64,000 nt of DNA from Paracoccus spongiarum (GCF_030732095.1 NZ_JAVAMQ010000003.1:186001-250000); one strand, 5' to 3'. Counted from the stretch's first letter, positions 16,802 to 27,660 are shown. A program made the numbers and translations. Notes: generated by a model from the letters alone, not told the origin.

Positions 16802-19081
16802 CTAGCTGTAATGCGTCACCGGCGTTCCGGCCAGAACGCTCATGTTCAGCAGGCCGCGCGTGGTGATCGAGGGGGTGACGATATGCGCGCGGTTGCCCAT
16901 GCCCATCAGGATCGGCCCGACCTCCAGCCCGTTGGCGCGCATCTTCAGCGCGTTGCGCACCGCCGAGGCGGCATCGGTTCCGGGGAACAGCAGCACGTTC
17001 GCGGTCCCCTCCAGCCGCGAGCCGGGGAAGATGCGGTCGCGCAGATCGGCGTCCAGCGCCGCGTCGACATGCATTTCGCCGTCATACATGAAGTCGGGTT
17101 CGCGTGCATCCAGCAGCGACAGCGCCTCGCGCATCTTGCGGCCGGTATAGGTGTCGAGATTGCCGAATTGCGAATGGCTGCACAGCGCGATCTTGGGGGT
17201 CAGGCCGAAGCGGCGCACATGCCGGGCCGCGCCGATCGCCACCTCGGCGACCTGCTGGGGCGTCGGGTCGTTGTGGCATTGCGTGTCGGCGATGAACAGC
17301 GGCCCGTCCTCGAGGATGATCATCGACAGCGCGCCCACCGGATACAACCCGTCGCGCGCCAGCACCTGGCGGACATATTGCAGGTGCCAGTTATACTGCC
17401 CGAAGGTGCCGCAGATCAGGCTGTCGGCCTCGTCGCGATGGACCATCACGGCGCCGATGGCGGTGGTGTTGGTGCGCATGATCGCCCGTGCGATGTCGGG
17501 GCTGACGCCGCGCCGCGCCATCAGCTGATGATAGGTTTCCCAATAATCGCGATAGCGGGGGTCGTTCTCGGGGTTCACGATCTCGAAGTCGCGTTCCGGG
17601 CGGATCGGCAGGCCGGCGCGTTCTGCGCGGGCCGCGATCACCTCGGGACGGCCGATCAGGATGGGCGTGTCGGTGGTTTCCTCGAGCATCGCGTTGGCGG
17701 CGCGCAGCACGCGCTCGTCCTCGCCTTCGGCGAAGACGATGCGGCGTTCGGTGGTGGCGGCCGCCTCGAAGACCGGCCGCATGATCATCGCCGAGCGGAA
17801 GACCGATCCGTCCAGCTTGCGCTTGTAGCCGTCAAGATCCGCGATCGGGCGCATGGCGACGCCCGACTCCATCGCGGCACGGGCCACGGCCGAGGACACG
17901 ACCCCGACGAGGCGCGGATCGAAGGGCTTGGGGATCAGGTAGTCGGGGCCGAAGGTCAGCGTCTCGCCGCGATAGGCGGCGGCGGCCTCGGCTGCCGTCG
18001 TGGCGCGGGCCAGCGCGGCGATGCCCTCGATGCAGGCCAGTTCCATCTCGTCGTTGATCGTGGTCGCGCCCACATCCAGCGCGCCGCGGAAGATGAAGGG
18101 GAAGCACAGGACGTTGTTCACCTGGTTGGGAAAGTCGCTGCGGCCGGTCGCGATGATTGCGTCGGGGGCGACGGCGCGGGCCTCGTCGGGCTGGATCTCG
18201 GGGTTGGGGTTGGCCAGCGCGAAGATGATCGGACGCGGCGCCATGCGGGCGACCATCTCGGGCTTCAGCACGCCGGGGCCGGAAAGGCCGAGGAACAGGT
18301 CGGCGCCGTCGATGACCTCGGCCAGCGACCGCTTTTCGGTGGCCTGGGCATAGGCGGCCTTCTGGGGGTTCATGTCCTCGGCCCGGCCCTCGTGGACCAG
18401 ACCGTGGATGTCGCACAGCCAGACGTTCTCGCGCCGCACGCCCAGTTTCAGCAGCATGTCGAGGCAGGCGATGCCCGCCGCCCCGCCGCCGGTCGAGACG
18501 ACCTTGATCTGGTCGAAGGCCTTGCCGGCGACATGCAGCGCATTGGTGGCCGCAGCGCCCACCACGATGGCGGTGCCGTGCTGGTCGTCGTGGAAGACCG
18601 GGATGTTCATGCGCTCGCGGCACAGCTTTTCGACGATGAAGCAGTCGGGCGCCTTGATGTCCTCGAGGTTGATCGCCCCGAAGGTCGGCTCGAGCGCGCA
18701 GACGATCTCGGCCAGCCGCTCGGGGTCGGATTCGTTCACCTCGATGTCGAAGCAGTCGATATTGGCGAATTTCTTGAACAGGACGGCCTTGCCCTCCATG
18801 ACCGGCTTCGACGCCGCGGCGCCGATATTGCCGAGGCCAAGCACCGCCGTGCCGTTCGAGACGACCGCCACGAGGTTGCCCCGGGCCGTGTAGCGGCTGG
18901 CATTGGCGGGATCTGCCTTGATCTCGAGGCAGGCTTCGGCCACGCCGGGCGAATAGGCGCGGCTGAGGTCGCGGCCGTTGGCCAGCGGCTTGGTCGCCCG
19001 GATCTCCAGTTTTCCCGGCCGCGGAAACTCGTGATAATCCAGTGCCGCCTGACGCGCGGTATCCTGCCTGCGCTCTTCCAT
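16802..19081 (-). CDS. maeB: NADP-dependent malic enzyme with C-terminal phosphotransacetylase-like domain
   Basis: The 759 residues form a hybrid MaeB: a malic enzyme of about 430 residues ([44 protein letters not shown](P) motif [15 protein letters not shown]) joined to a phosphotransacetylase-like domain ([19 protein letters not shown] onward). It converts malate to pyruvate and CO2, making NADPH; in this family the PTA part is regulatory and responds to acetyl-CoA. ATG 19081 is preceded by GGAGGGG. It lies next to prpE on the same strand but 254 nt away, so it is probably a separate transcript with a shared acetate/propionate theme. Confidence 0.95.
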   Translation of the reverse strand: MEERRQDTARQAALDYHEFPRPGKLEIRATKPLANGRDLSRAYSPGVAEACLEIKADPANASRYTARGNLVAVVSNGTAVLGLGNIGAAASKPVMEGKAVLFKKFANIDCFDIEVNESDPERLAEIVCALEPTFGAINLEDIKAPDCFIVEKLCRERMNIPVFHDDQHGTAIVVGAAATNALHVAGKAFDQIKVVSTGGGAAGIACLDMLLKLGVRRENVWLCDIHGLVHEGRAEDMNPQKAAYAQATEKRSLAEVIDGADLFLGLSGPGVLKPEMVARMAPRPIIFALANPNPEIQPDEARAVAPDAIIATGRSDFPNQVNNVLCFPFIFRGALDVGATTINDEMELACIEGIAALARATTAAEAAAAYRGETLTFGPDYLIPKPFDPRLVGVVSSAVARAAMESGVAMRPIADLDGYKRKLDGSVFRSAMIMRPVFEAAATTERRIVFAEGEDERVLRAANAMLEETTDTPILIGRPEVIAARAERAGLPIRPERDFEIVNPENDPRYRDYWETYHQLMARRGVSPDIARAIMRTNTTAIGAVMVHRDEADSLICGTFGQYNWHLQYVRQVLARDGLYPVGALSMIILEDGPLFIADTQCHNDPTPQQVAEVAIGAARHVRRFGLTPKIALCSHSQFGNLDTYTGRKMREALSLLDAREPDFMYDGEMHVDAALDADLRDRIFPGSRLEGTANVLLFPGTDAASAVRNALKMRANGLEVGPILMGMGNRAHIVTPSITTRGLLNMSVLAGTPVTHYS

Positions 19082-19239
19082 CTTCGCCCCTCCGTCTGAG
19101 TAGATAGTTCACCGTTAAACCAAATCTCGGGCGGGGAACAGGAGGGTTCCTCTTGTGTTAGCGCAGGACGATGCGCAAAACTTGCCGGGCGGGACGGGTC
19201 GCGGTTGGCGGCCTGCGCGGCGGGCAGAAGGGAACGGCG

Positions 19240-19635
19240 ATGTCACTGCTGGATGCGGCGCGCGAGGTGCGCGAGATGGCCTATGTGCCCTATTCGCGTT
19301 TCAAGGTGGGCGCGGCGGTGCGCGGCCGGTCGGGGGCGGTCTATCGCGGCTGCAATGTCGAGAACGTGGCCTATCCCGAGGGCACCTGCGCCGAGGCAGG
19401 CGCCATTGCCGCGATGGTCGCCGCGGGCGAGACCGAACTGGTCGAGGTGGCGGTCATCGCCGACAGTCCGGGGCCGGTGCCGCCCTGCGGCGGCTGCCGG
19501 CAGAAGCTGGCCGAGTTCGGCCGCCAGGAGACACCGGTGCTGCTGGCGACCGTGGATGGGGCCAGCATGGCCACCACCATCGGGGAATTGCTGCCCGGAC
19601 GCTTCGATATCAGTCATATGAGCCATGTCAAATGA
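19240..19635 (+). CDS. cdd: Cytidine deaminase
   Basis: Cdd turns cytidine and deoxycytidine into uridine and deoxyuridine. From ATG 19240 it has 131 residues, the usual size of the homotetrameric type. The zinc site is CAE at 50-52 plus C83 and C86 in PPCGGCRQ. The catalytic Glu is E52. An AGGGAA site precedes the ATG; an upstream in-frame ATG at 19171 gives an Arg-rich extension unlike the family. It is the first gene of a salvage operon whose members overlap by 4 to 8 nt; the deoA ATG overlaps its stop (ATGA at 19632). Confidence 0.95.
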   Translation: MSLLDAAREVREMAYVPYSRFKVGAAVRGRSGAVYRGCNVENVAYPEGTCAEAGAIAAMVAAGETELVEVAVIADSPGPVPPCGGCRQKLAEFGRQETPVLLATVDGASMATTIGELLPGRFDISHMSHVK

Positions 19636-20921
19636 CCGATCCACGCCCCGTGATCGCGGCGCTGCGCGACGGCCGCGGGCTTGACGGCCCGGGTGCCGCG
19701 CTGATCGCGCAGGGGCTTGCCGACGGGTCGGTCAGCGACGCGCAGGCCGGCGCCTTCGCGATGGCGGTGCTGACGCGCGGCACCGGCGACAAGGGCCGGG
19801 TGGCGCTGACGCGGGCGATGCGCGACAGCGGCCATGTGATGCGCTGGGACCTGCCCGGCCCGGTGGTGGACAAGCATTCGACCGGCGGCATCGGCGACAC
19901 GGTCAGCCTGATCCTCGCGCCCCTGCTGGCCGCTTGCGGCGTTCATGTGCCGATGATCTCGGGGCGCGGGCTGGGCCATACCGGCGGCACGCTGGACAAG
20001 CTCGAGGCGATTCCGGGCTTCATTTGCGACCAGGCCGAGGAACAGTTTCACCGGATCGTTGAAACCGTGGGCTGCGCCATCGTCGCGGCGACCGGCGATT
20101 TCGCGCCCGCCGATAGGCGGCTTTATGCAATCCGCGACGAATCGGCCACGGTCGAGTCGATCGACCTGATCACGGCCTCGATCCTGTCCAAGAAGCTGGC
20201 GGCCGGTCTGGACGCGCTGGTGCTGGACGTGAAGGCCGGCAGCGGCGCGTTCCTGAAGACGCCCGAGGCGTCCGAGCGGCTGGCGCGCGTGCTGGTGCAA
20301 ACCGCCAATGGCGCCGGCTGCCGCGCCTCGGCGCTGATTACCGACATGGATCAGCCGCTCGCCCGCTCGGCCGGCAATGCGCTGGAGGTGGCCGAGGCGA
20401 TCCGCGTGCTGCGCGGCGAGACGGGGGCCCTGCGCGACCTGACGCTGGCCCTGGCCGGAGAGGTCCTCTTGCTGGCGGGACAATCGACCGAAGGACTGAC
20501 AGACGCGCTGGATTCGGGCGCGGCCGCCGACCGCTTTGCGCGGATGGTGGCCGCGCAGGGCGGCCCCGCCGATCTCGTGGACTGGCCCGACGCGCATCTT
20601 CCGCGGGCCCCGGTGCGCTGCGCGGTGCCCGCGCCGCCGGGCCATGTGGCGCAGATCGACGTGACCGCGCTGGGCCATGTCGTCGTGGCGCTTGGCGGCG
20701 GTCGGGTGCGCGCTGGCGAAGGGATCGACCACGCGGTCGGGCTGGACCGTCTGGCGAAGCTGGGCGAGGCGGTCGGCCCCGACGCGCCGCTGGCCGAGAT
20801 TCACGCCGCCGACGAGACCGCCGCCCGGATCGCCGTCGCGGCAGTGCAGGCCGCCTACCGCGTCGGCACGGCGTCGGCGCCCGGCCCCCTCGTGCGCGCC
20901 CGGATCGCCCCGGATGGCTGA
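19632..20921 (+). CDS. deoA: Thymidine phosphorylase
   Basis: DeoA cleaves thymidine and deoxyuridine with phosphate to the base and deoxyribose-1-phosphate. The 429 residues are normal. Signature DKHSTGGIGDTVSLILAPLL binds phosphate, and MISGRGLGHTGGTLDKLE follows. The start ATG 19632 overlaps the cdd stop. Upstream in-frame sequence belongs to the cdd region and is not used. The product deoxyribose-1-phosphate feeds DeoB, the next gene, which overlaps by 8 nt. Confidence 0.96.
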   Translation: MTDPRPVIAALRDGRGLDGPGAALIAQGLADGSVSDAQAGAFAMAVLTRGTGDKGRVALTRAMRDSGHVMRWDLPGPVVDKHSTGGIGDTVSLILAPLLAACGVHVPMISGRGLGHTGGTLDKLEAIPGFICDQAEEQFHRIVETVGCAIVAATGDFAPADRRLYAIRDESATVESIDLITASILSKKLAAGLDALVLDVKAGSGAFLKTPEASERLARVLVQTANGAGCRASALITDMDQPLARSAGNALEVAEAIRVLRGETGALRDLTLALAGEVLLLAGQSTEGLTDALDSGAAADRFARMVAAQGGPADLVDWPDAHLPRAPVRCAVPAPPGHVAQIDVTALGHVVVALGGGRVRAGEGIDHAVGLDRLAKLGEAVGPDAPLAEIHAADETAARIAVAAVQAAYRVGTASAPGPLVRARIAPDG

Positions 20922-22101
20922 GCCGCGCGCCTTTCTGGTCGTGATGGACAGCGCGGGCATCGGGGGTGCGCCGGATGCCGCGCGATTCTTCAACGGCGAT
21001 CTTCCCGACAGCGGCGCCAATACCATCGGCCATATCGCCGAGGCCGTGGACCTGGCGATGCCCAACCTCGACCGGCTCGGGCTGGGCGCGGCGATCCGGC
21101 TGGCTTCGGCTCTGGCACCGCGGGGGCTGGGCAGCCAGCCGCAGGGCCTGTGGGGCGCCGCGACCGAGATCTCGCCCGGCAAGGACACCCCCTCGGGGCA
21201 TTGGGAGATGGCCGGGGTGCCGGTGCCCTGGCAATGGCATGTCTTTCCGAAGACGGTGCCGGCCTTCCCGCCCGACGTGACCGCCCGGATCTGCGCGCTG
21301 GCCGGGACCGAGGGCATCCTTGCGAACTGTCACGCCTCGGGCACCGAGGTCATCGAGGCGTTCGGCAGCCGGCATCTGCGGACCGGCTGGCCGATCTGTT
21401 ACACCTCGGTCGACAGCGTGCTGCAGATCGCCGCGCATGAAGAACGCTTCGGCCTCGACCGGCTGATCGCGCTGTGCGAGGGGCTGGCACCGATGCTGCA
21501 CGCGATGCGGGTCGGGCGGGTGATCGCGCGCCCGTTCCTGGGCGATGCGCCGGGCGCCTTCACGCGCACCCCGAACCGGCGCGACTTCGCCATCGCGCCC
21601 CCCGGCCCCACGATCCTCGACATCGCCGCGGGGGCAGGGCGCGTCACCCACGCCATCGGCAAGATCGGCGACATCTTCAGCCATCGCGGCATCGCCCGGC
21701 TGCACAAGGGCCGGTCGGACGCCGATCTGGCCGAACATCTGATCCGGCTGGGCCACGAGGCCGAAGCGGGCAGCCTGACATTCGCCAATTTCGTCGAGTT
21801 CGACACGAATTTCGGCCATCGCCGCGATATCGCGGGCTATGCCGCGCAGCTGGAATGGTTCGACGGCATTGCCGGGCGGCTGATCGCGGCGCTGCACCCC
21901 GGCGATCTGGCGATCTTTACCGCCGATCACGGCAACGATCCCAGTTGGCACGGCACCGACCACACCCGCGAACGGGTGCCGGTGCTGGCTGCGGGGCTGG
22001 GTCCGCGCGCCATCGGGCTGGTGGGTTTCAGCGATATCGGCGCCTCGGTGCTGGCGCATCTGGGCCTGCCTGCGCCGCAGCATGGAAGGTCATTCCTGTG
22101 A
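20914..22101 (+). CDS. deoB: Phosphopentomutase
   Basis: DeoB moves phosphate between C1 and C5 of ribose and deoxyribose, linking nucleoside breakdown to central metabolism. The protein has 395 residues. Metal-binding motifs of the alkaline-phosphatase superfamily are present: VVMDSAGIGGAPDA with the first Asp, DTPSGHWEMAG, and FTADHGNDPSWHGTDHTRE at the C-terminus. Its start lies within the last codons of deoA. A deoxyribose-phosphate aldolase (deoC) is not in this window. Confidence 0.96.
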   Translation: MAEPRAFLVVMDSAGIGGAPDAARFFNGDLPDSGANTIGHIAEAVDLAMPNLDRLGLGAAIRLASALAPRGLGSQPQGLWGAATEISPGKDTPSGHWEMAGVPVPWQWHVFPKTVPAFPPDVTARICALAGTEGILANCHASGTEVIEAFGSRHLRTGWPICYTSVDSVLQIAAHEERFGLDRLIALCEGLAPMLHAMRVGRVIARPFLGDAPGAFTRTPNRRDFAIAPPGPTILDIAAGAGRVTHAIGKIGDIFSHRGIARLHKGRSDADLAEHLIRLGHEAEAGSLTFANFVEFDTNFGHRRDIAGYAAQLEWFDGIAGRLIAALHPGDLAIFTADHGNDPSWHGTDHTRERVPVLAAGLGPRAIGLVGFSDIGASVLAHLGLPAPQHGRSFL

Positions 22102-23057
22102 AGAAGACCGAACTGCACCTGCATCTGGAAGGCGCGGCGCCCCCCGGCTTCATTCGTTCCCTTGCTGCGGAAAGGCACGAGGATCTGTCGGGCATCTTTG
22201 ATGCGGCCGGCAATTATGCCTATCGCGGGTTCGAGGATTTCCTGCGCGTCTACGAGGCCGCCAGCAGCGTGCTGCGCGGCCCGCGCGACTACGCCCGCCT
22301 TCTGGCCGAGGTGCTTGAACGCAGCGCCGAAGAGGGCGTCATCTATACCGAGCTGTTCGTGTCGCCCGAATTCTGCGGCTGCGGCGATCTGGCGGCGTGG
22401 CGCGACCATCTCGCCGCGATGGACGAGGTGGCCGTGCGGATGCGCGCCCAGGGCATCGACAGTCGCGGTATCGTCACCTGCATCCGCCATTTAGGCCCCG
22501 ACCGGGCGCGCCGCTCGGCCATCTGCGCGGCCGAGACCGCCGGGACCTGGATCACCGGCTTCGGCATGGGCGGCGCCGAGGCGGTGGGCCGGGCGACCGA
22601 TTACGCCTGGTCCTTCGACTGCGCGCGCGAGGCGGGGCTGGGCCTGACCTGCCATGCCGGTGAATGGTCCGGGCCGGACAGCATCCGCGATGCGCTGTCC
22701 CTTGGCTGCACGCGGATCGGGCATGGCGTCCGCGCCACCGAGGACGCCGCGCTGATGCGCGATCTGGCCGAAGGTCAGGTCACGCTCGAGGTCTGCCCCG
22801 GCTCGAACATCGCGCTTGGGTTGTTTCGCGGCTGGTCCGCCCATCCGATCGCGCGGCTGGCGGATGCCGGCGTCCGGGTCACCGTCTCGACCGACGATCC
22901 GCCGTTCTTCCACACCACGATGCGCCGCGAATACGACCGTCTTGCCTCGGCCTTCGGCTGGGCAGACGACGAATTCCGGCAGATGAACCGATGGGCCATC
23001 GACGCCGCCTTCTGCGACGAGGCCACGCGCGACCGGCTGAGAAAGGAGTTTTCGTGA
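22098..23057 (+). CDS. add: Adenosine deaminase
   Basis: Add hydrolyses adenosine and deoxyadenosine to inosine and deoxyinosine. Starting at GTG 22098, which overlaps the deoB stop as GTGA, it has 319 residues. Zinc ligands and catalytic residues are in HLHLEGA (H7 and H9), [14 protein letters not shown] and [10 protein letters not shown]. It is a little shorter than E. coli Add but complete at both ends. Adenine deaminase is the main alternative in this superfamily. The operon context favours nucleoside salvage. Confidence 0.9.
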   Translation: MKKTELHLHLEGAAPPGFIRSLAAERHEDLSGIFDAAGNYAYRGFEDFLRVYEAASSVLRGPRDYARLLAEVLERSAEEGVIYTELFVSPEFCGCGDLAAWRDHLAAMDEVAVRMRAQGIDSRGIVTCIRHLGPDRARRSAICAAETAGTWITGFGMGGAEAVGRATDYAWSFDCAREAGLGLTCHAGEWSGPDSIRDALSLGCTRIGHGVRATEDAALMRDLAEGQVTLEVCPGSNIALGLFRGWSAHPIARLADAGVRVTVSTDDPPFFHTTMRREYDRLASAFGWADDEFRQMNRWAIDAAFCDEATRDRLRKEFS

Positions 23058-23689
23058 CCCAGCAGCACCTGACCGTCATCACCCATCCCCTGGTCCAGCA
23101 CAAGCTGACGATCATGCGCCAGAAGGATGTCTCGACCGCCGGTTTCCGCAGGCTCCTGCGCGAGATCAGCCTGCTGCTGGCCTATGAGGTCACGCGCGAG
23201 CTTGAGGTCACCACCATGACCATCGAGACGCCGCTGTGTTCGATGCAGGCCCCGACGCTCGAGGGCAAGAAGCTGGCGCTGATCTCGATCCTGCGGGCGG
23301 GCAACGGGCTTCTGGACGGAATCCTCGAACTGATCCCCTCGGCGCGGGTGGGGTTCGTGGGGCTTTATCGCGATCCGCAGACGCTGACGCCGGTCGAATA
23401 TTACTGCAAGGTCCCGAACATGCTGGACCAGCGCATGACCATCGTGGTCGATCCGATGCTGGCCACTGGCAATTCCTCGGTCGCGGCGATCGACATGCTG
23501 AAGCAGCGGGGCGCGCGGAACCTGCGCTTCCTGTGCCTGCTGGCCGCACCCGAAGGGGTCGCGCGCATGGCCGAGTCCCATCCCGACGTGCCGATCTTCA
23601 CCGCCGCGCTGGACGAGAGGCTGGACGACCACGGCTATATCGTGCCCGGCCTCGGCGATGCCGGAGACCGGATGTTCGGCACCAAATAG
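23054..23689 (+). CDS. upp: Uracil phosphoribosyltransferase
   Basis: Upp makes UMP from uracil and PRPP, so it recovers the base released by DeoA. The protein has 211 residues from GTG 23054, which overlaps the add stop as GTGA; GAAAGGAG lies 9 nt before it. The PRPP loop is [17 protein letters not shown], the N-terminal part has [12 protein letters not shown], and GLYRDPQTL with the C-terminal [16 protein letters not shown] completes the family pattern. It is the last gene of the operon, followed by a terminator. Confidence 0.96.
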   Translation: MTQQHLTVITHPLVQHKLTIMRQKDVSTAGFRRLLREISLLLAYEVTRELEVTTMTIETPLCSMQAPTLEGKKLALISILRAGNGLLDGILELIPSARVGFVGLYRDPQTLTPVEYYCKVPNMLDQRMTIVVDPMLATGNSSVAAIDMLKQRGARNLRFLCLLAAPEGVARMAESHPDVPIFTAALDERLDDHGYIVPGLGDAGDRMFGTK

Positions 23690-23690
23690 G

Positions 23691-23718
23691 CCGGGCTTAA
23701 CGCCCGGTTCAGGTTTTT
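23691..23718 (+). terminator. Terminator of the cdd-deoA-deoB-add-upp operon
   Basis: CCGGGC/GCCCGG with a TTAAC loop starts 2 nt after the upp stop, and TTTTT follows 6 nt beyond the stem. The stem is short but correctly placed. Confidence 0.6.
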
Positions 23719-23757
23719 GGCCTATTCGTGGCCATCAGGAAGATTCGCGGGTGGGTG

Positions 23758-24816
23758 ATGCGGCTGTCGTGGTCAGTGTTTGGGTTCGTGGTGCTGTCGG
23801 GCGCGGCAGGTGCGGCGCCGGTGCCGGCGCCGCCCGAGGGATTTGCCGGTCTGCAATATGTCGATGGCCGGGGCTGTGTCTGGCAGAAATCGGGGTTCGA
23901 CTGGACCGCGCGCCTCGACGCGGCCGGGGTCGCGGTCTGTGGCTTCCCGCCAACCGCTTCGGCCCGGCGCACCGATCCCGCGCTGGACCGGGTGCTGGCG
24001 CCCGAACATCCGGCGCAAGCTGCCTCGGCCGAAGACCTGCTGGTGGAGCAGCTGGCATCAGGTCTGCGGCAGGGTGAATTCCGCGCAGATCCCCGCCCGC
24101 CCGAGCCACGCGCCGCGCCGCCGGCCGCGACCGCGCCCGATCCCTTGGCGACCAGCCTGAAGGGGCTTGCGGAACGCGAGGCGTTGTTGCGCAGCGCGCT
24201 GTCGGGTGGCGAACGCGCCGGCTCGGGGCTGTGCGCCCGTCTGGGCTATGTGCCGGCCGACAGTCCGATTCCGGTCATCGGCGGCGATGTCACCCAGGGG
24301 CTATGCCCCGGAATGCGCGCGCCGCGGCCCGAGGAACGGATCACTGCCGGCTTCGCCGGCGACACCCGCCCGCGCGCGGCTGCCGCGGCGGCCGGCGCGG
24401 CGGCCCCGCCGGCCGGGCCCGCGACCGCCGCCGCCCGAACCGTCGTCCCATCCCCTGCCGCAGGTTCGGTCGCCACGCGCGCCGCGCCGAGCGTCGCCGG
24501 CCGGGGCGCACGGGCGACCAACTCGATCATCGCCCGCCGCGGGCAGCCCGGCCCCAAGGCCGTCGACGAGACCGTCGAGATGATCCCGGCATCGGCGCGC
24601 TATGTCCAGGTCGGCAGCTTTGCCGATGACGCGAACGCGACGGTCGTCATCCGGCGGCTGTCGTCGATGGGCTTCCGCGTCGCGCAGCAGCGCATCCGCA
24701 AGGGCGATGGTCCCGCGCGGACCATCCTTGCCGGCCCGTTCACCGACCGCCGCGCGCTGGTCGCGGCGCTGGATCGCCTGCGCCGGCAGGGCTATCCGCG
24801 GGCTGTCGCGCGCTGA
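23758..24816 (+). CDS. Exported SPOR-domain protein
   Basis: From ATG 23758 the protein has 352 residues; a GTG at 23728 in the same frame has no ribosome site. Residues 1-20 are a signal peptide (MRLSWSVFGFVVLSGAAGAA). A Cys-containing N-terminal domain is followed by a long Ala/Pro-rich, probably disordered linker (about 200-265). The last 75 residues form a SPOR domain (ARYVQVGSFADDANATVVIRR and ILAGPFTDRRALVAALDRLR), which binds denuded glycan strands of septal peptidoglycan. It is thus likely a periplasmic or outer-membrane cell-division protein. It begins just after the upp terminator. Confidence 0.8.
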   Translation: MRLSWSVFGFVVLSGAAGAAPVPAPPEGFAGLQYVDGRGCVWQKSGFDWTARLDAAGVAVCGFPPTASARRTDPALDRVLAPEHPAQAASAEDLLVEQLASGLRQGEFRADPRPPEPRAAPPAATAPDPLATSLKGLAEREALLRSALSGGERAGSGLCARLGYVPADSPIPVIGGDVTQGLCPGMRAPRPEERITAGFAGDTRPRAAAAAAGAAAPPAGPATAAARTVVPSPAAGSVATRAAPSVAGRGARATNSIIARRGQPGPKAVDETVEMIPASARYVQVGSFADDANATVVIRRLSSMGFRVAQQRIRKGDGPARTILAGPFTDRRALVAALDRLRRQGYPRAVAR

Positions 24817-24922
24817 GCCACGACCGACGGCGCCGAGCGGCCAGGGAACGAAAAGGGGGACACGACCGCCCCTCCGTGCCGCCTTCTGCGCGATGGCGCG
24901 GCCGCCCCGGGCCGCCGCGCGC

Positions 24923-25072
24923 TCAAGCGGCGCGGGCGGTGTCGAGATCGGTCCAGACGGGGCGCGGGGCAGCCTCGCGCCGGAAATAGCCGTACATCTG
25001 ATCCAGCACCGCCTCGATCTGGGCGTTGCGTGCCATGTCGGCGATGCTGATCGGCCTCTTGTCCTGTGCCAT
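24923..25072 (-). CDS. Small conserved-type protein of 49 residues
   Basis: I do not recognise a function. The protein starts MAQDKRPISIADMARNAQIE and has a helical, amphipathic middle and an aromatic stretch QMYGYFRREAA. A good site GGAGACAGG lies 5 nt before ATG 25072. Longer upstream starts run into sequence without coding character. It is downstream of tyrS on the same strand, separated from it by 121 nt and a hairpin. Confidence 0.55.
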   Translation of the reverse strand: MAQDKRPISIADMARNAQIEAVLDQMYGYFRREAAPRPVWTDLDTARAA

Positions 25073-25142
25073 GTCCTGTCTCCGGTTGGAGTGTGTTCCT
25101 CCGTGCCGATCACCTAGGCAGCACGGCGCGGCACCGCCAGAG

Positions 25143-25161
25143 GGATGACGCGGCGTCATCC
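25143..25161 (-). terminator. Hairpin downstream of tyrS
   Basis: GGATGACG and CGTCATCC flank a CGG loop, 32 nt after the tyrS stop and 70 nt before the small gene. No T run follows, so it may be a weak or factor-dependent end. Confidence 0.45.
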
Positions 25162-25193
25162 GCCCCTGCAACGCGGCCATGCGCCCCGCGCAA

Positions 25194-26438
25194 TCAGCCG
25201 ATCCGCACCAGCCGGTGCTTCTTGCGGCCGACCGAGACCTTCAGCCCGTCGCCGATCAGCGCCGCATCGACGGCCATCTGCGGATCGTCGACCGCGGCAT
25301 TGTTCAGCCGCAGCCCGCCCTCGGCCACCAGCCGCTTGGCCTCCTTGCCGCTGGCGGTGATGCCGGTCTGCACCAGCATCTGCACGACGCTGAGACCCGA
25401 GGCCAGCAGCGAGGCCGGCAGCAGCGACACTTCCAGATCCCCCCCCGCACCGCCTTCCTCGAAGACCTGCCGCGCCGTCGCCGCGGCCCGCGCGGCGGCG
25501 TCGGCCCCGTGCAGCAGCGTCGTGACCTCGTTGGCAAGCCGCACCTTGGCCTCGTTGATCTCGGCGCCCCGCAGCGCGCCGAGGCGGTCGCATTCCGCAA
25601 CCGGCAGTTCGGTGTACAGCTTGAGGAAGCGGCCGACATCCGCATCGGTCGTGTTGCGCCAGAACTGCCAGAACTCGTAGGGCGGCAGCATCTCGCCGTT
25701 CAGCCAGACCGCGCCGCCCGCCGACTTGCCCATCTTGCGCCCGTCCGAGGTGGTCAGCAGCGGCGAGGTCAGGCCCCAGATCACCGCATCGTCGACGCGC
25801 CGCGTCAGGTCGATGCCGTTGACGATGTTGCCCCACTGGTCCGATCCGCCCATCTGCAACCGGCAGCCATGGCGGCGATGCAGTTCGAGGAAGTCGTAGG
25901 CCTGCAGGATCATGTAGTTGAATTCCAGGAAGGACAGCGACTGCTCGCGGTCCAGCCGGGATTTCACCGATTCGAAGGCCAGCATCCGGTTGACGCTGAA
26001 ATGCCGGCCGATGTCGCGCAGGAATTCCAGATAGTTCAGCCCGTCCAGCCATTCGGCGTTGTCCAGCATCAGCGCGCCGTCACCGCCATACTCGAGATAG
26101 CGGGCAAAGACCTTCTGCATCCCGTCGATATTGCCGCGGATCGCGGCGGCATCCAGCAGCGGGCGTTCGTCCGAGCGGAACGAGGGATCGCCGACCTTGG
26201 TGGTGCCGCCGCCCATCAGGGTGATCGGGCGGTTGCCGGTCTTCTGGAACCAGCGCAGCATCATGATGTTCAGCAGATGGCCGACATGCAGCGATGCCGC
26301 CGTCGCGTCATAGCCGATATAGGCCGTGACCGGCCCGGCCAGCAGCGCCGCGTCCAGGGCCGCGATATCGGTGCAGTCGGCCATGTAGCCGCGCTCGGTC
26401 ATCACGCGCAGGAAGTCTGACTTGGGCTGGTAGGTCAT
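25194..26438 (-). CDS. tyrS: Tyrosyl-tRNA synthetase
   Basis: TyrS charges tRNA-Tyr. From ATG 26438 it has 414 residues, the bacterial TyrS length. HIGH-type motif HVGH is at 51-54 and the KMSKS-type motif KMGKS at 235-239. The tyrosine-binding region includes [11 protein letters not shown] and [10 protein letters not shown]. The C-terminal S4-like RNA-binding domain is present ([18 protein letters not shown]). GAAGGAAA precedes the start. It is divergent from anmK, sharing a 60-nt promoter region. Confidence 0.97.
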   Translation of the reverse strand: MTYQPKSDFLRVMTERGYMADCTDIAALDAALLAGPVTAYIGYDATAASLHVGHLLNIMMLRWFQKTGNRPITLMGGGTTKVGDPSFRSDERPLLDAAAIRGNIDGMQKVFARYLEYGGDGALMLDNAEWLDGLNYLEFLRDIGRHFSVNRMLAFESVKSRLDREQSLSFLEFNYMILQAYDFLELHRRHGCRLQMGGSDQWGNIVNGIDLTRRVDDAVIWGLTSPLLTTSDGRKMGKSAGGAVWLNGEMLPPYEFWQFWRNTTDADVGRFLKLYTELPVAECDRLGALRGAEINEAKVRLANEVTTLLHGADAAARAAATARQVFEEGGAGGDLEVSLLPASLLASGLSVVQMLVQTGITASGKEAKRLVAEGGLRLNNAAVDDPQMAVDAALIGDGLKVSVGRKKHRLVRIG

Positions 26439-26498
26439 GGGCTGTTTCCTTCTCGACGGGCCGGATATACCGGCAGGCAGGTCAAAGGAAAAGGCGCG

Positions 26499-27635
26499 AT
26501 GATCCGGGCTTTGGGAATGATGTCGGGCACCTCGCTGGACGGGGTGGACGCGGCGATGATCGAGACCGACGGGCGCCGTATTGCGGGCTTCGGGCCCAGC
26601 CGGTTCCGCGCCTATTCGGACAACGAGGCCGCCGTGCTGCATGGCGCGCTGGGGCGCTGGCCCGGCGCGCCCGGGGTCGATGAGGTCGCCGAGATCTCGG
26701 TTGCCGGCCATGCGGCGCTGGCGCAGGACTTTCCCGAGGCCGAGGTGATCGGCTATCACGGCCAGACGCTGGCGCATGAGCCGCAGGGTCGCGGCACGCA
26801 TCAGGCGGGCGATGGCGCGGCGCTGGCCGGCCTGACCGCGCGTCCGGTGGTCTGGGATTTCCGCAGCGAGGACGTGCGTCGCGGCGGCGAGGGGGCGCCG
26901 CTGGTGCCGTTCTTCCACTGGGCCTGCGCCGAGTGGGCGGCGGGTCGGGCTGCGTTGCCGCGGGCGCCGGTCGCGTTCCTGAACCTTGGCGGCGTAGGCA
27001 ACATCAGCTGGGTCGATCCATCGGCCGCCGCGCCGGAGATGCCGGGGGCCTGCCTGGCCTTCGACACCGGGCCGGCCAACGCGCCGCTGAATGACCTGAT
27101 GCGCCGGCGCCGGCGCCAGACCCACGACGCCGGAGGTGCGCTGGCCCTTGCGGGCCGGGCGGATGCGGGTATCGTGGCGCGGTTCATGGGCAATCCGTTC
27201 TTCGATCGGCCGCCGCCGAAGTCGCTGGACCGCGACCAGTTCGCGACGCTCGCGGCCGAGGTGGACGGCCTGTCGGATGCCGATGCGGCGGCGACCCTCG
27301 TGGCGGCGCTGGCCGCTGCGGTCGGTGCGGGCTGGCGATGGCTGCCCACGCCGCCCGCGATGGTCCTGGTGTGTGGCGGCGGGCGGCACAACGCGGCGGT
27401 CATGGCCGCGCTGCGGGCGGCATTGCCGGCCGAGGTGGCCCCGGTCGAGGCGATCGGGCTGGATGGCGACATGCTGGAGGCGCAGGCCTTCGGCTGGCTG
27501 GCGGTGCGGGTGCTGCGCGGGCTGCCCACCTCGGGGCCGATGACGACCAACGCGCCCGAGCCGGTTTGCGGCGGTCGCATCAGCCGGCCGCGCCGCGCCG
27601 CGGGGGCGCCCGATATTTTTCCGATGCGCCCTTGA
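26499..27635 (+). CDS. anmK: Anhydro-N-acetylmuramic acid kinase
   Basis: AnmK opens and phosphorylates 1,6-anhydro-MurNAc from cell-wall turnover, giving MurNAc-6-phosphate. The 378 residues start with [17 protein letters not shown], the family's phosphate-binding signature. Also present are [26 protein letters not shown] and the late LVCGGGRHN loop of the ASKHA fold. AAAGGAAAAGG precedes the ATG. The last ten residues overlap the predicted tRNA-Asp promoter. Confidence 0.95.
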   Translation: MIRALGMMSGTSLDGVDAAMIETDGRRIAGFGPSRFRAYSDNEAAVLHGALGRWPGAPGVDEVAEISVAGHAALAQDFPEAEVIGYHGQTLAHEPQGRGTHQAGDGAALAGLTARPVVWDFRSEDVRRGGEGAPLVPFFHWACAEWAAGRAALPRAPVAFLNLGGVGNISWVDPSAAAPEMPGACLAFDTGPANAPLNDLMRRRRRQTHDAGGALALAGRADAGIVARFMGNPFFDRPPPKSLDRDQFATLAAEVDGLSDADAAATLVAALAAAVGAGWRWLPTPPAMVLVCGGGRHNAAVMAALRAALPAEVAPVEAIGLDGDMLEAQAFGWLAVRVLRGLPTSGPMTTNAPEPVCGGRISRPRRAAGAPDIFPMRP

Positions 27636-27660
27636 CGCGAAGATGCGCTCTGCGTAAACC
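27632..27660 (+). promoter_or_regulatory. Predicted promoter of the tRNA-Asp pair
   Basis: TTGACG (27632-27637, overlapping the anmK stop) and TAAACC (27655-27660) are 17 nt apart. The -10 is 42 nt before the first tRNA. Pattern only. Confidence 0.5.

Noticed and set aside
16709..19099. A 796-codon open frame opposite maeB
   Set aside because: Mirror of a strongly biased gene; no family motif and no ribosome site, while maeB is unmistakable.
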